24,119 bases of DNA from an uncultured Lachnospiraceae bacterium (GCA_947628025.1 CANQYH010000009.1:1-24119), one strand, 5' to 3'. Positions 7,644 through 15,860 are shown, counted from the stretch's first letter. Translations and numbers: made by a program. Notes: generated from the letters alone by a model not told the origin.

Positions 7644-8906
7644 TCAGTCTGCCTCATGTTCTTTTGATACGCCGCCGGATGGCGCGGAGGACTCCCCGTT
7701 TCCCTGCGGACTGAGTTTCACCGGAGTCTCTGCTGGGATGCCGGGGACTTCTGCGGTTTGGTTCGCCGGAGCAGATGTATCTGCCGGAACTTTCGTGTTT
7801 GCCGAAACTCCGGGGCGCGCGACTATGCCGGAGGGACTAGCGATCTGGCCGGATGGATCTTTCTGTTTAGAGGAAAACCGCAGGTTCTCGCCGGCCCGTT
7901 TGACAGAGCGCCTGGCCGCGGCCCGCACGATCAGCACCAGGACCACGATCAGGACGGCCCAGACGGTCAGCGTCGGCAGCGAGGAGACGGCCCAGACGAA
8001 GAAATTGACGAAGTTTTCGGTCACATCGTTTAAGTTGCGGGCGAAGCCTTTCTGGATCCGGGTCAGGACGGAATCCGGCTCCGTGGGCGTGAAAACGGCG
8101 ACCTCGTTGATATACATATAGACGGTGCTGTAATCCACCTGGTTGTCGTAGGTGCGGAGCTGGGATTCAAAACTCTCCAGCTGGTAGCGGATCTCCGAGA
8201 GTCGCTGCTCCAGGGCGATGACCGCGTCCAGGGAGTCCGCCTTTTCCAGCAGCGCCCACAGCCGTTCCTGTTCGACGGTCAGGGATTTTTTGCGGCTTTC
8301 GATGTCGGTGTACTGGAGCGTTACGTCCTGCACGCTCTCCGAGCGGTTGGTGACATTGCTCTGCTCATCGATCTGGTTCAGGAATGCGTCCAGATGGACG
8401 GCGGGGATCCTGGCGGTAATGCTGGCGTAGCGGCTGGAGGAGTAGGACGAGGAAATGCTGACGCCGGATACGTCGGAGCGCTCGATGTAGCCGCCCGCCG
8501 CGCTGACGGACTGGCTGATATTGGCGATCAGCGTGTCGAATTCCGTGGTTTCTACATTTAGATCTACGTTGCGGATCAGTTTGCGGCCGGTATTTTTAAG
8601 CGACTCCTGCTCGGAGGAAGTGAGGCCCGTCGAGGCGGAAAAGCCGCCCTGCTCATAGTCAGGTTCTTCCGCGGCGGTTTCTCCCCATGAGTAATCATAG
8701 TCCCAGCTCGCCGCCGCGGTGGTAGCGGGCATGGTTTCTGCGGAGAAGTTTTCTCCCGCTCCCGCCGCGAATCCTGCGTCAAAAGAATCGAATGCGTTAA
8801 GAGAATTGAACATGCTTTTGCTGCCGCTGCCGCAGGCCGCGACGCAGACGGAAACCAGAATGGCGGTCAGCAGGACCGCGATGATGGCGTGGTTTTTTTT
8901 CTTCAT
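7644..8906 (-). CDS. DUF4349 membrane-anchored lipoprotein
   Basis: A 420-residue exported protein. Residues 1-24 form a lipoprotein signal with lipobox VAAC, the lipidated cysteine being C25. A low-complexity Ala/Ser/Glu segment follows, then the DUF4349 domain at about 105-330: LIRNVDLNVETTEFDTLI, a region of SVQDVTLQYTDIESR type, and a coiled-coil stretch at about 200-255. One transmembrane helix lies at about 303-330, then a basic stop-transfer run and a Pro/Ala/Ser-rich tail of about 80 residues. Lipid anchor plus C-terminal helix would tether both ends of the central domain at the membrane surface. Start ATG 8906 has GGGAGGT at good spacing. The molecular function of DUF4349 is not known. 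Confidence 0.9.
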   Translation of the reverse strand: MKKKNHAIIAVLLTAILVSVCVAACGSGSKSMFNSLNAFDSFDAGFAAGAGENFSAETMPATTAAASWDYDYSWGETAAEEPDYEQGGFSASTGLTSSEQESLKNTGRKLIRNVDLNVETTEFDTLIANISQSVSAAGGYIERSDVSGVSISSSYSSSRYASITARIPAVHLDAFLNQIDEQSNVTNRSESVQDVTLQYTDIESRKKSLTVEQERLWALLEKADSLDAVIALEQRLSEIRYQLESFESQLRTYDNQVDYSTVYMYINEVAVFTPTEPDSVLTRIQKGFARNLNDVTENFVNFFVWAVSSLPTLTVWAVLIVVLVLIVRAAARRSVKRAGENLRFSSKQKDPSGQIASPSGIVARPGVSANTKVPADTSAPANQTAEVPGIPAETPVKLSPQGNGESSAPSGGVSKEHEAD

Positions 8907-9038
8907 AATGATACCTCCCTCGTGTTATAAGAATCCTTGTTTCTTTGTATGCGATACGGATGAGCCGGGGGATTTTATGGCGTTTTTTGAAAAATTTTTA
9001 AGAATTTTTATGCGCTTGAACGGTTTCCGCAAATAGGC

Positions 9039-9067
9039 TCGACGGCGCGGGAGAACCATGCTATAAT
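9039..9067 (+). promoter_or_regulatory. Promoter of the tandem flavodoxin gene
   Basis: TCGACG (9039-9044), 17-base spacer, perfect TATAAT (9062-9067) preceded by TGC (extended -10). It ends 38 bases before the start codon. Confidence 0.75.
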
Positions 9068-9105
9068 GAACGCAACCAAATTCAACGAAAAGGCAGGGCA
9101 TCATT

Positions 9106-10581
9106 ATGAACATTCTGATCTTGAACGGAAGTCCGAAAGGAAAGTACAGTATTACATTGCAGACGTCGCTCTATCTGGAGATCAAGCGGCCGAAGCATCA
9201 GTTTAAGGTGCTCCATGTGGGACAGCGCATCCGGGCGCTGGAGAACGATTTTTCGGAGGCGGAGGAAGCGATCCGATGGGCGGACCTGCTGGTCTTTTCG
9301 TATCCGGTCTATACGTTTATCGCGCCCAGCCAGCTGCACCGGTTCATCCGCCTGCTGAAAGAGTCCGGCGTGGACACGGCGGGCAAGTATGCGACGCAGA
9401 TCACGACCTCGAAGCACTTTTATGATGTGACGGCCCACCGCTATATCCAGGACAACTGTCAGGATCTGGGAATGAGATTCATCCGCGGGCTCTCGGCGGA
9501 CATGGACGATCTGACGATGCCGAAAGGACAGAAAGAGGCGCTGGCCTTTTTTGATCATGTATGCTGGCAGGTGAAACGGGGGATCTGCGAGCCGCAGCCG
9601 GCGCCCCAGCCCCCGGCGGTCCACGCGCCGGTGACGGTACCGGGAAGCGGGGAAGCGGACGGGGCGCAGGCCGGGAATCCGGCGGGAGTCCAGACCGCGG
9701 AAAAAGCCGCGGCCGGAGCTGAGGGTTCAAAAAAGAAAAACGCGGCAGATTCCGGTCAAAAGCCGGGCGACGTGGTGATCGTGACCGATTGTGCGGGATC
9801 CGATGCCCAGCTTTCGGCCATGATCGCGCGTTTCCGGGCGGTGCTGCCCTTGGCCAGCCGGGTCGTCAACCTGCGGGAGTATCCGTTCAAAGGCGGGTGC
9901 CTGGGGTGCTTCCACTGCGCTTCGACCGGCAAATGCGTGTATACCGATGGGTTTGACGAGTACCTGCGCGGACATATTCAGACGGCCCAGGCCATCGTCT
10001 ACGCATTCTCGATCCAGGACCATTCCATGGGGCCGGTCTTTAAAATGTATGACGACCGTCAGTTCTGCAACGGTCACCGTACCGTGACGATGGGGATGCC
10101 CATGGGTTATCTGATCAGCGGGAATTACAGCCAGGAGGCTAATCTGCAGATGATCGTGGAAGGACGCGCCCAGGTCGGCGGCAACTACCTGGCGGGCGTG
10201 GCCGCGGATGAGGCGGACACGGACGCGGCGATCGACCATATGGCGGCCAATCTGACCTACGCGATCCGGCGGCATTACGCGGAGCCGCAGAATTTCTACG
10301 GCGTGGGCGGTATGAAGATCTTCCGCGACCTGATCTACCTGATGCAGGGCATGATGAAAGCGGACCATCGGTTCTACAAGGCGCACGGGCAGTATGATTT
10401 CCCGCAGAAGAAAAAGGGTACGGTCCTGAAAATGTACCTGGTGGGGATCCTGGTGTCTTCGCCGAAGCTGATGAAAAAGATGGGGAACCAGATGAACGAG
10501 GGGATGCTGGCCCCTTATAAGAAAGTGCTGGACGAGGCGGCCCGGAAGCAGGACGGGGCTGTGCGGCAGGGAAAGTCCTGA
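9106..10581 (+). CDS. Tandem flavodoxin-fold protein: FMN reductase-like domain fused to an iron-sulfur flavoprotein-like domain
   Basis: A 491-residue protein with two NADPH-dependent FMN reductase-like units. The N-terminal unit (1-160) begins MNILILNGSPKGKYSITL, the FMN phosphate loop, and has SYPVYTFIAPSQL, the usual second FMN-contact loop. A low-complexity Pro/Ala/Gly linker spans about 163-220. The second unit (221-about 395) begins DVVIVTDCAGSDAQL, a degenerate loop, and carries C265-x2-C268-x2-C271-x5-C277, matching the compact cysteine motif of Isf-type iron-sulfur flavoproteins that hold a 4Fe-4S cluster. The last roughly 100 residues are helical and of no recognised domain. A redox role is likely; substrate and partner are unknown. 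The ribosome site (AAGGCAGGG) is mediocre. Confidence 0.85.
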   Translation: MNILILNGSPKGKYSITLQTSLYLEIKRPKHQFKVLHVGQRIRALENDFSEAEEAIRWADLLVFSYPVYTFIAPSQLHRFIRLLKESGVDTAGKYATQITTSKHFYDVTAHRYIQDNCQDLGMRFIRGLSADMDDLTMPKGQKEALAFFDHVCWQVKRGICEPQPAPQPPAVHAPVTVPGSGEADGAQAGNPAGVQTAEKAAAGAEGSKKKNAADSGQKPGDVVIVTDCAGSDAQLSAMIARFRAVLPLASRVVNLREYPFKGGCLGCFHCASTGKCVYTDGFDEYLRGHIQTAQAIVYAFSIQDHSMGPVFKMYDDRQFCNGHRTVTMGMPMGYLISGNYSQEANLQMIVEGRAQVGGNYLAGVAADEADTDAAIDHMAANLTYAIRRHYAEPQNFYGVGGMKIFRDLIYLMQGMMKADHRFYKAHGQYDFPQKKKGTVLKMYLVGILVSSPKLMKKMGNQMNEGMLAPYKKVLDEAARKQDGAVRQGKS

Positions 10582-10649
10582 CCGTCCGGCATAGCCGTTT
10601 GCAAAGCTGCCGCGGATCAGGCAGTATCCGGACCGCTGCAAAAGATATG

Positions 10650-10697
10650 CGGGCGTTATTCCCGAACGAAACATTTCGGATATCGGGAAAGCGCCCG
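10650..10697. repeat. Hairpin between convergent genes, possible terminator
   Basis: CGGGC (10650-10654) pairs with GCCCG (10693-10697), and TTCCCGA (10659-10665) with TCGGGAA (10683-10689), around a 17-base loop. It lies between the flavodoxin gene and the convergent membrane-protein gene but has no T run, so terminator function is uncertain. Confidence 0.4.
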
Positions 10698-10730
10698 TAT
10701 GCTCGTTATATTGGAAATGATACGGCGGTC

Positions 10731-11342
10731 TTACAGGATCGGTTCTTTGCGGGCCCTGCGGATCGCGCTGCTGTACCGGGAATGACGGAAAGAATACGTA
10801 AACTGCCGGTAAAGCCTCTGGGTCAGTATCGTGGCGGAGATGATAAAAAATACCTCCAGCAGGCTGCTGATGATACCGGCCAGACTCAGCAGCAGGGCGC
10901 TCATGGCTGTGATGGCCAGCAGCAGGGCTTTGTACGGCCGCAGCGCCAGCCTCATTTCGCCGGAAAGAGACGCCAGCCGCCAGATCAGCCGGTAGAGGCA
11001 GAAGAGCAGAAACATCGACGCCAGGAACGCAAACACGATATGCAGAAACGATTTAAACGGCATCCGTTCCGGCAGATAGGGCGTGGCTACGGCCAGGAGC
11101 AGCAAAAGCAGCGCCCCATGGGCCAGGCGGTCTTCCTGTTCGTGGCGCGGCAGGTAAGCGGTCAGCCGGCGCAGGACGGTATGGAAATACAGGCCGATGA
11201 TCAGTCCCAGCCCCATGAAAGCGAAGCGGCGGTCCGGCCAGTTCCCGATGACGGACAGATTGGCGGCGAACCAGTCCGTATCGCTTACGAAAAGCAGCGT
11301 ATAGATGGGGATGATAAAATAAGCGGAAAATGTAAGGAGCAT
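10731..11342 (-). CDS. Polytopic membrane protein of unknown family
   Basis: A 203-residue protein made almost wholly of hydrophobic helices, about six by eye: near residues 3-20, 40-57, 77-90, 97-120, 136-155 and 157-170. A basic, arginine-rich C-terminus is probably cytoplasmic. I choose ATG 11342, six bases after CGGAGG; a TTG at 11375 lies before that ribosome site. I do not recognise the family. It is convergent with the flavodoxin gene and divergent from the phospholipid operon, which does not define its role. A longer plus-strand frame over the same bases (10599-11474) is low-complexity and not a gene. Confidence 0.72.
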   Translation of the reverse strand: MLLTFSAYFIIPIYTLLFVSDTDWFAANLSVIGNWPDRRFAFMGLGLIIGLYFHTVLRRLTAYLPRHEQEDRLAHGALLLLLLAVATPYLPERMPFKSFLHIVFAFLASMFLLFCLYRLIWRLASLSGEMRLALRPYKALLLAITAMSALLLSLAGIISSLLEVFFIISATILTQRLYRQFTYSFRHSRYSSAIRRARKEPIL

Positions 11343-11572
11343 GGCGAACCTCCGTTTTACAGTCTTTCTGATCAAGGAAGATATCCGTCCGGCGCCGCGG
11401 AAACGCCGGGATCCTTGTCCGGGGCAGACTGCGGCGTCCGCACAGGGACGGCGTTTCAGACCGGTCGGATATAGTATATGCTGAGAAAGGGTCCGCCTAT
11501 GCTGAAAAAAGCAATTTTATGATATGCCGCGGATCAGGTGCTTTTAAAGGAATCCCGGCACGGATTGCGGTT

Positions 11573-11612
11573 TTAAGATTTGTTAAGAATCGGGTTAATA
11601 AATAGTTTAAAA
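11573..11612 (+). promoter_or_regulatory. Direct-repeat boxes, candidate OmpR/PhoP-type response-regulator site
   Basis: TTAAGA at 11573-11578, TTAAGA at 11583-11588, TTAATA at 11595-11600 and TTAAAA at 11607-11612, at 10-12-base pitch, so on one helix face. OmpR/PhoB-family regulators bind such repeats; B. subtilis PhoP uses TTAACA-like boxes about 11 bases apart. They occupy the place of the missing -35 element. Confidence 0.5.
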
Positions 11613-11621
11613 ACGGGGGTT

Positions 11622-11627
11622 TATAAT
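11622..11627 (+). promoter_or_regulatory. -10 box of the phospholipid operon
   Basis: Perfect TATAAT with no recognisable -35 at 16-18 bases (the 17-base position reads TAAATA). This fits an activator-dependent promoter using the repeats just upstream. The start codon is 49 bases downstream. Confidence 0.55.
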
Positions 11628-11675
11628 ATCCGTCACGATCCTTTGAGGAATGAATGGGAAAATGAGGTGAATGGT

Positions 11676-12245
11676 ATGGATTCCTCCGTTCTCCGCCGGC
11701 GCGTGACGGCGGCCGCCGTATTGCTTTTGCTGATCGCAGCGGCGATATTTTTGAAAATGATCTTTGCGCAGAATCTCCGTTCCGTGGAGGAACTGCAGGC
11801 TTATATGCTCCGTTTTGGCGTATGCGCCCCTCTGGTTCTGACCGTCATCCAGGCCCTGCAGGTGGTGGTGCCGGTGCTTCCGGGGCTTTTGGGCTGCGCG
11901 GCGGGTTCGGTGCTGTTCGGACCCGCGGTGGGATTTCTCTGCAATTACACCGGTATCTGCCTGGGATCGATCGCCGCTTATTATCTCGCGAAACGGTACG
12001 GGACGAAGATCATTTTGATGCTCTTTTCCGAGAAACAGTATAAAACATGGTCGGAGCGGGCGGCGCGCTACCGTTCCTACGGTGCGTTTCTGTTCGTGGC
12101 GACGCTGCTGCCTCTGTTCCCGGATGATTTTTTGTGCTATTTTTCGGGACTGATCTGCATGGACGCGAAACGGTTCATACGGATCATTTTGCTGGGCAAG
12201 CCCTGGTGCATACTCGCTTACTGCCTGCTGTTCGGACTGCTCTGA
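11676..12245 (+). CDS. VTT-domain (TVP38/TMEM64, DedA-like) membrane protein
   Basis: A 189-residue integral membrane protein with the VTT/SNARE-associated domain: an N-terminal helix, a re-entrant region VVVPVLPGLLGCAAGSVLFG, then GICLGSIAAYYLAKRYG, the G-x3-G...Y-x3-RYG pattern of the family, and LLPLFPDDFLCYFSG. Members are implicated in phospholipid or undecaprenyl-phosphate movement across membranes. I start at ATG 11676 behind GAGGTGA; the frame is open 32 codons further upstream without a suitable ribosome site and across the promoter. It is the first gene of a three-gene unit with phosphatidylserine synthase and decarboxylase, consistent with lipid handling. Confidence 0.88.
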   Translation: MDSSVLRRRVTAAAVLLLLIAAAIFLKMIFAQNLRSVEELQAYMLRFGVCAPLVLTVIQALQVVVPVLPGLLGCAAGSVLFGPAVGFLCNYTGICLGSIAAYYLAKRYGTKIILMLFSEKQYKTWSERAARYRSYGAFLFVATLLPLFPDDFLCYFSGLICMDAKRFIRIILLGKPWCILAYCLLFGLL

Positions 12246-12257
12246 TGAGGGATGGGA

Positions 12258-12899
12258 ATGAAAAAAGGACTGCTTGGATATTACGATTACACGGTGATTC
12301 TGACCTACTGCGGAGCGGTTCTGGCGGCCGGCGGCATCTGTCAGGCGATAAATTGCCGTTTTGCGGAGAGCGTCGGCCTGCTTTTGCTGGCGGGCTTTTG
12401 CGATATGTTCGACGGCGCCGTTGCGCGGACTAAGGCGCGCACAGCTTCGGAAAAACGGTTTGGGGTCCAGATCGATTCTCTCTGCGACCTGATCAGCTTC
12501 GGCGTGCTGCCGGGGATCTTTACATACCAGTATCTTCATGGGAGCGCCGCGGGCCTGGCATCGGCGGTCGCGACGATCCTGTGCGCGCTGATCCGGCTGG
12601 CCGCTTTTAATGTGATGGAGGAAGAACGCCAGAATACGACCGACCGGGAGCGGGAGAGCTACCTGGGACTGCCCGTTACCTCCGACGCGGTGATCCTGCC
12701 GCTGCTCTATGTGATCTGCGAGAGGCAGGGACGGTGCGCCGCCTGGCTTTTTCCGACGGTCATGACGGCGACGGCCGTCTGTTTCCTGCTGAAAATAGAG
12801 ATCCAAAAGCCCAAGCTCCCCGGCAAGATCCTGCTGATCGTTCTGGGGGCGGCGGAACTGGCGGCGCTCTGGATGCTGGGAGGGGGCGATCTGCTGTGA
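12258..12899 (+). CDS. pssA: CDP-alcohol phosphatidyltransferase, probable phosphatidylserine synthase
   Basis: Membrane enzyme expected to transfer the phosphatidyl group from CDP-diacylglycerol to serine. The CDP-alcohol phosphotransferase signature runs over residues 49-77: D49-x2-D52-G-x2-AR, an 11-residue gap, then G-x3-D73-x3-D77. All four metal-binding aspartates are present; the gap is a little longer than in classical PssA but of the clostridial type. CDLISFGVLPG follows, as in serine-specific members. About six hydrophobic helices cover the 213 residues. I choose ATG 12258, six bases after GAGGG, rather than ATG 12252. It lies 12 bases after the VTT gene, and its stop overlaps the decarboxylase start (GTGA), which supports serine as substrate. 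Confidence 0.88.
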   Translation: MKKGLLGYYDYTVILTYCGAVLAAGGICQAINCRFAESVGLLLLAGFCDMFDGAVARTKARTASEKRFGVQIDSLCDLISFGVLPGIFTYQYLHGSAAGLASAVATILCALIRLAAFNVMEEERQNTTDRERESYLGLPVTSDAVILPLLYVICERQGRCAAWLFPTVMTATAVCFLLKIEIQKPKLPGKILLIVLGAAELAALWMLGGGDLL

Positions 12900-13720
12900 C
12901 CGAAGCATGGTATCTGCGTCTGCTTTATGGGACGGTTCCCGGCAGGATGGCACTGAAGCTGCTCGTACATCCGGCGGTATCCGCGGCGGCCGGGAGATTT
13001 CTGGATTCGCGGGCTTCACGCGCACTTATAGCGCCGTTTGTGAGAAAGAACCATATTTCCATGGCCGGAATAGAGCGCCCGGGCGGAGGCTTTGCCAGCT
13101 TTAACGCGTTTTTCTCCCGGAGACGCCGGGATATCCGCTTCGATCCGGAACCAGAGCAGGTCTGCGCTCCCTGCGACGGCCGCCTGTCCGTGCTGCGCCT
13201 CCGTCCGGACGGGCGGTTCACGGTGAAACATACGGAGTACACGCTGGCGTCGCTTTTGAGGAGCCGGAAGCTGGCGGAAAAATACGCGGGAGGTACCGCG
13301 CTTTTGTTCCGGCTCATGCCGCAGGATTACCACCGCTACCATTTTATCGACGGCGGTGAGGTCCTGTGCCGGAAAAAGATTCCCGGTATTCTGCACTGCG
13401 TGAGACCGGCCGCGCTGGAGCATTTTCCCGTCTATGTGCAGAACAGCCGCCAGTATGCGCTGCTGCGCACGGAGCATTTCGGGACGGTGATCCAGATGGA
13501 AGTGGGGGCTCTTCTGGTGGGGCGGATCCGCGATCTGCCCGGAAAGCGTTGTTTCCGCCGGGGTGAGGAAAAGGGATACTTTGAGTACGGAGGTTCCACC
13601 GTCATCCTGATCTTTCGGAAAGGAACGGTCCGGCTGCGCGCCGGTCTCGAAGCGGCGCTGCAGGGCGGAGGCGAGATCTTCGTGAGATGCGGCGAAAGGG
13701 TAGCGCGGCGCGGCCGTTGA
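12896..13720 (+). CDS. psd: Phosphatidylserine decarboxylase proenzyme
   Basis: Converts phosphatidylserine to phosphatidylethanolamine at the membrane. The 274-residue proenzyme begins at GTG 12896, overlapping the pssA stop by four bases. Visible active-site elements are APCDG with D94, MPQDYHRYHF with H146 and H149, TEHFG with H194, and the self-cleavage motif G232-G233-S234-T235, where cleavage before S234 would form the pyruvoyl group. GGST replaces the LGST of E. coli. SFNAFFSRR at 68-76 is the typical N-terminal family motif. With pssA it completes the two-step route from CDP-diacylglycerol to phosphatidylethanolamine. The stop codon lies inside the -35 box of the next promoter. Confidence 0.93.
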   Translation: MTEAWYLRLLYGTVPGRMALKLLVHPAVSAAAGRFLDSRASRALIAPFVRKNHISMAGIERPGGGFASFNAFFSRRRRDIRFDPEPEQVCAPCDGRLSVLRLRPDGRFTVKHTEYTLASLLRSRKLAEKYAGGTALLFRLMPQDYHRYHFIDGGEVLCRKKIPGILHCVRPAALEHFPVYVQNSRQYALLRTEHFGTVIQMEVGALLVGRIRDLPGKRCFRRGEEKGYFEYGGSTVILIFRKGTVRLRAGLEAALQGGGEIFVRCGERVARRGR

Positions 13721-13745
13721 CAGGCAAACCAGGAATGGTTATAAT
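13717..13745 (+). promoter_or_regulatory. Full-consensus promoter of the two-component system
   Basis: TTGACA (13717-13722), 17-base spacer, TATAAT (13740-13745): a perfect match to the sigma-A consensus. The TGA stop of psd (13718-13720) is part of the -35 box. The regulator start is 21 bases beyond the -10. Confidence 0.9.
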
Positions 13746-13766
13746 CGAACAGGCGGAGGGGAAGAT

Positions 13767-14474
13767 ATGGCGAGCATACTGATCATTGAGGACGACGCGG
13801 ATATCCGCGAGGGAATACGGATCCTCCTGGAAAGCGAGGATTATACGGTAACGGAGGCGGAGGACGGTATGAGCGGGATGGCGCTTCTGCAAAACGATAC
13901 GGACCTGGTGATCCTGGACATCATGATGCCTGGGCTCAGCGGCATCCAGATCTGCGAGAGGATACGGAAGCGCTCCAATGTCCCGATCTTGTTTCTGACG
14001 GCCAAATCCCAGGAATCAGATAAGCTGATCGGCCTGATGGCGGGCGGCGACGATTATCTGGTGAAGCCGTTTTCCTACGCGGAGCTTCTGGGCAGGATCA
14101 AGGCGCTGATCCGGCGGTACAGCGTGTATATGGGCAAGAACGAGGGCGTGCCGCAGACGGGGAGCCCCTATATCGAACGGGGCGGCATCCGGATCCACAC
14201 TTCGTTTAACAGTGTGACCATAAACGGCAGCGAGAAGCAGCTTACGACAAAAGAATACCAGATCCTGCTGCTTCTGATGACGTACCCCAATAAGATCTTT
14301 TCCGCGCAGAATCTCTATGAGTCCGTCTGGCAGGAGCCGTTTTATTATAGCTGCAACAGCACGGTCATGGTCCATATCCGAAAGCTGCGGATGAAGATCG
14401 AATCGGATCCGCGCTGCCCGAAATACATCTGTACGGTCTGGGGAAAGGGGTACCGGTTTGAAAACAGGGATTAA
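13767..14474 (+). CDS. OmpR-family response regulator
   Basis: A 235-residue two-domain regulator. The receiver (1-about 115) has acidic pocket E8-D9-D10, phospho-acceptor D51 (VILDIMMPG), T78 and K100 (YLVKPF). The C-terminal winged helix (about 135-235) has LTTKEYQILLLLM, NSTVMVHIRKLRMKIE as recognition helix and CTVWGKGYRF as wing, of the VanR/PhoB type. Start ATG 13767 follows GGAGGGG. It overlaps the kinase gene by 17 bases, so the two are co-translated. It has its own strong promoter, and OmpR-type repeats lie in front of the neighbouring phospholipid operon, a plausible target. Confidence 0.95.
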   Translation: MASILIIEDDADIREGIRILLESEDYTVTEAEDGMSGMALLQNDTDLVILDIMMPGLSGIQICERIRKRSNVPILFLTAKSQESDKLIGLMAGGDDYLVKPFSYAELLGRIKALIRRYSVYMGKNEGVPQTGSPYIERGGIRIHTSFNSVTINGSEKQLTTKEYQILLLLMTYPNKIFSAQNLYESVWQEPFYYSCNSTVMVHIRKLRMKIESDPRCPKYICTVWGKGYRFENRD

Positions 14475-15765
14475 ACGGCGGTCGATCTACACGGAGATCC
14501 TGATGCTGCTTCTGGTTTCGGCGGCCATATCGGGAGTTTTCCTGATGGCCGCCGCCTCTCTTTCGGAATATATCCTGGACAATTATTTCGAGCGGACCGA
14601 TTACATCCGCAGGCGGGACGACGCCAGCGCCGAAAGGTTTCAGGAATATGTGGCGGAAAATCAGGTCTCTTCCGGAGATTTTGCGAGGATCGATTACTGG
14701 CTCTGGAAAAACCAGGAGAGCAGCCTGGAACTGATCGACGGCGGAAAGATCGTTTACATGGACGGGCGCACCGAGCTGACGCAGGAGGAAGCGGAGTTTG
14801 ATCTGGACGCAGAGGAATCCATCAGCCTGTATAAGATCGATTTCGCGGACAAAACGCTGGTCGTCAGCATCACCGGCGTTTATGATTATTCTTTATACAG
14901 CATTGCCACGATCATTGTCATTTGCCTGACTTTTATTCTGTTTTTGGCGGTGTTCCTGTACGGGATGCGGGGACGGATCCGCTATATCCTTATGCTCAAG
15001 CAGGAGATCGAACTGCTGGAGGGAGGCAGCCTGGACTACCGGATCTCGATCCTGGGCAGCGACGAACTGACCGAGCTGGCGGAGGGCCTGGATTCCATGC
15101 GAAAATCGTTCAAGAAACAGATCACCGAGGCGGAATACTTGTCCAGGACCAATCAGAGAATGGTGACGGAGATCTCCCACGATCTGCGGACGCCGCTCAC
15201 GTCGGTGCTGCTCTATTCAGAGATCCTGCAGAACGGCGACCGGCTCAGCGAGGAGCAGCGGCAGGTCTACCTGGAAAAGATCGTCCGCAAGATCCAGCAT
15301 ATGAGGGACCTGTCGGACCATCTGCTGGATTACGCGCTGGTGCCGTCGGGGACCGCTGTGCCGTCCAGCGAACCGATGACGGTCAGCGACGCGCTCTATG
15401 ACGAGCTTTCCGATCTGTGCGGGTATCTGTGCGAGCAGGGATTCACCGTGGAGGCGGAGCCGGAATGGCGGGACGTCAAGATCCTGGCAGATTCCGAGAG
15501 CATTTCCAGGATCTTCAATAATATATCCTCCAATATCCAGAAATACGCGGACAAAAGCAGCCCGGTCTCGGTTGATTTTCGGTATGGAGACGGGAGCTTT
15601 GCGCTGGCGTTCCGGAACCGGACCGCGGAGACTGCCTGTGCAAACGACAGCAGCGGCATCGGGATCCGCAGCGTCGCCGCGATCATGGAGAGTCTTTCCG
15701 GGCGCTGTGAGGTCGAAGAAAAAGACGGGTATTTTACGGTGACGATCATTTTTAAGGCGAAATGA
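14458..15765 (+). CDS. Sensor histidine kinase, partner of the OmpR-type regulator
   Basis: A 435-residue membrane kinase that starts at TTG 14458 inside the regulator gene, behind AAAGGGG. Two transmembrane helices (about 12-36 and 148-170) frame an extracytoplasmic sensor region of about 110 residues, acidic and without a recognised fold. A HAMP-like linker (171-225) follows, then the dimerisation domain with phospho-acceptor H241 in EISHDLRTPLTS. The ATPase domain has an N box around 351-364 (RIFNNISSNIQKYA) and a G1 box SSGIGIRS near 398-405. The ATP lid is short and a second G box is not evident. The signal is unknown; membrane lipid state is a guess from the neighbours. Confidence 0.93.
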   Translation: MKTGIKRRSIYTEILMLLLVSAAISGVFLMAAASLSEYILDNYFERTDYIRRRDDASAERFQEYVAENQVSSGDFARIDYWLWKNQESSLELIDGGKIVYMDGRTELTQEEAEFDLDAEESISLYKIDFADKTLVVSITGVYDYSLYSIATIIVICLTFILFLAVFLYGMRGRIRYILMLKQEIELLEGGSLDYRISILGSDELTELAEGLDSMRKSFKKQITEAEYLSRTNQRMVTEISHDLRTPLTSVLLYSEILQNGDRLSEEQRQVYLEKIVRKIQHMRDLSDHLLDYALVPSGTAVPSSEPMTVSDALYDELSDLCGYLCEQGFTVEAEPEWRDVKILADSESISRIFNNISSNIQKYADKSSPVSVDFRYGDGSFALAFRNRTAETACANDSSGIGIRSVAAIMESLSGRCEVEEKDGYFTVTIIFKAK

Positions 15766-15860
15766 AAACGTTCCACGCGGCCTTTTTTGCAGAATTTTTA
15801 AAACCGTCTCATTGCATGGGAGATTGATTTTTGTTATTCTTGAAGCAGGAGGTGGCGGAT

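Larger units (their letters stand above)
11343..11675. other. Divergent intergenic region with regulatory repeats
   Basis: It separates the unknown membrane-protein gene (minus) from the phospholipid operon (plus). The GC-rich left part holds nothing I can name beyond a minus-strand TATACT near 11472. The AT-rich right part (11570-11630) holds the direct repeats and -10 box described separately. Confidence 0.6.

Noticed and set aside
8985..9012. AATTTTTA direct repeats upstream of the flavodoxin gene
   Set aside because: Simple AT-rich sequence; the 10-base pitch may be chance and a consensus promoter is present downstream.
9727..10674. A 315-codon open frame on the minus strand
   Set aside because: Antisense to the tandem flavodoxin gene, which has clear motifs, promoter and homology-like features; this frame has none.
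10599..11474. A 291-codon open frame on the plus strand
   Set aside because: Low-complexity Gln/Arg/Pro composition opposite a hydrophobic membrane protein with a good ribosome site.
11607..13025. A 472-codon open frame on the minus strand
   Set aside because: It lies opposite the VTT, pssA and psd genes, is rich in Arg/Gln/His/Pro, and has no domain. It is the stop-poor antisense frame of GC-rich genes.
15750..15790. Possible terminator after the histidine kinase gene
   Set aside because: There is a T run after GCC, but only a 5-bp stem with a long loop; too weak to call.
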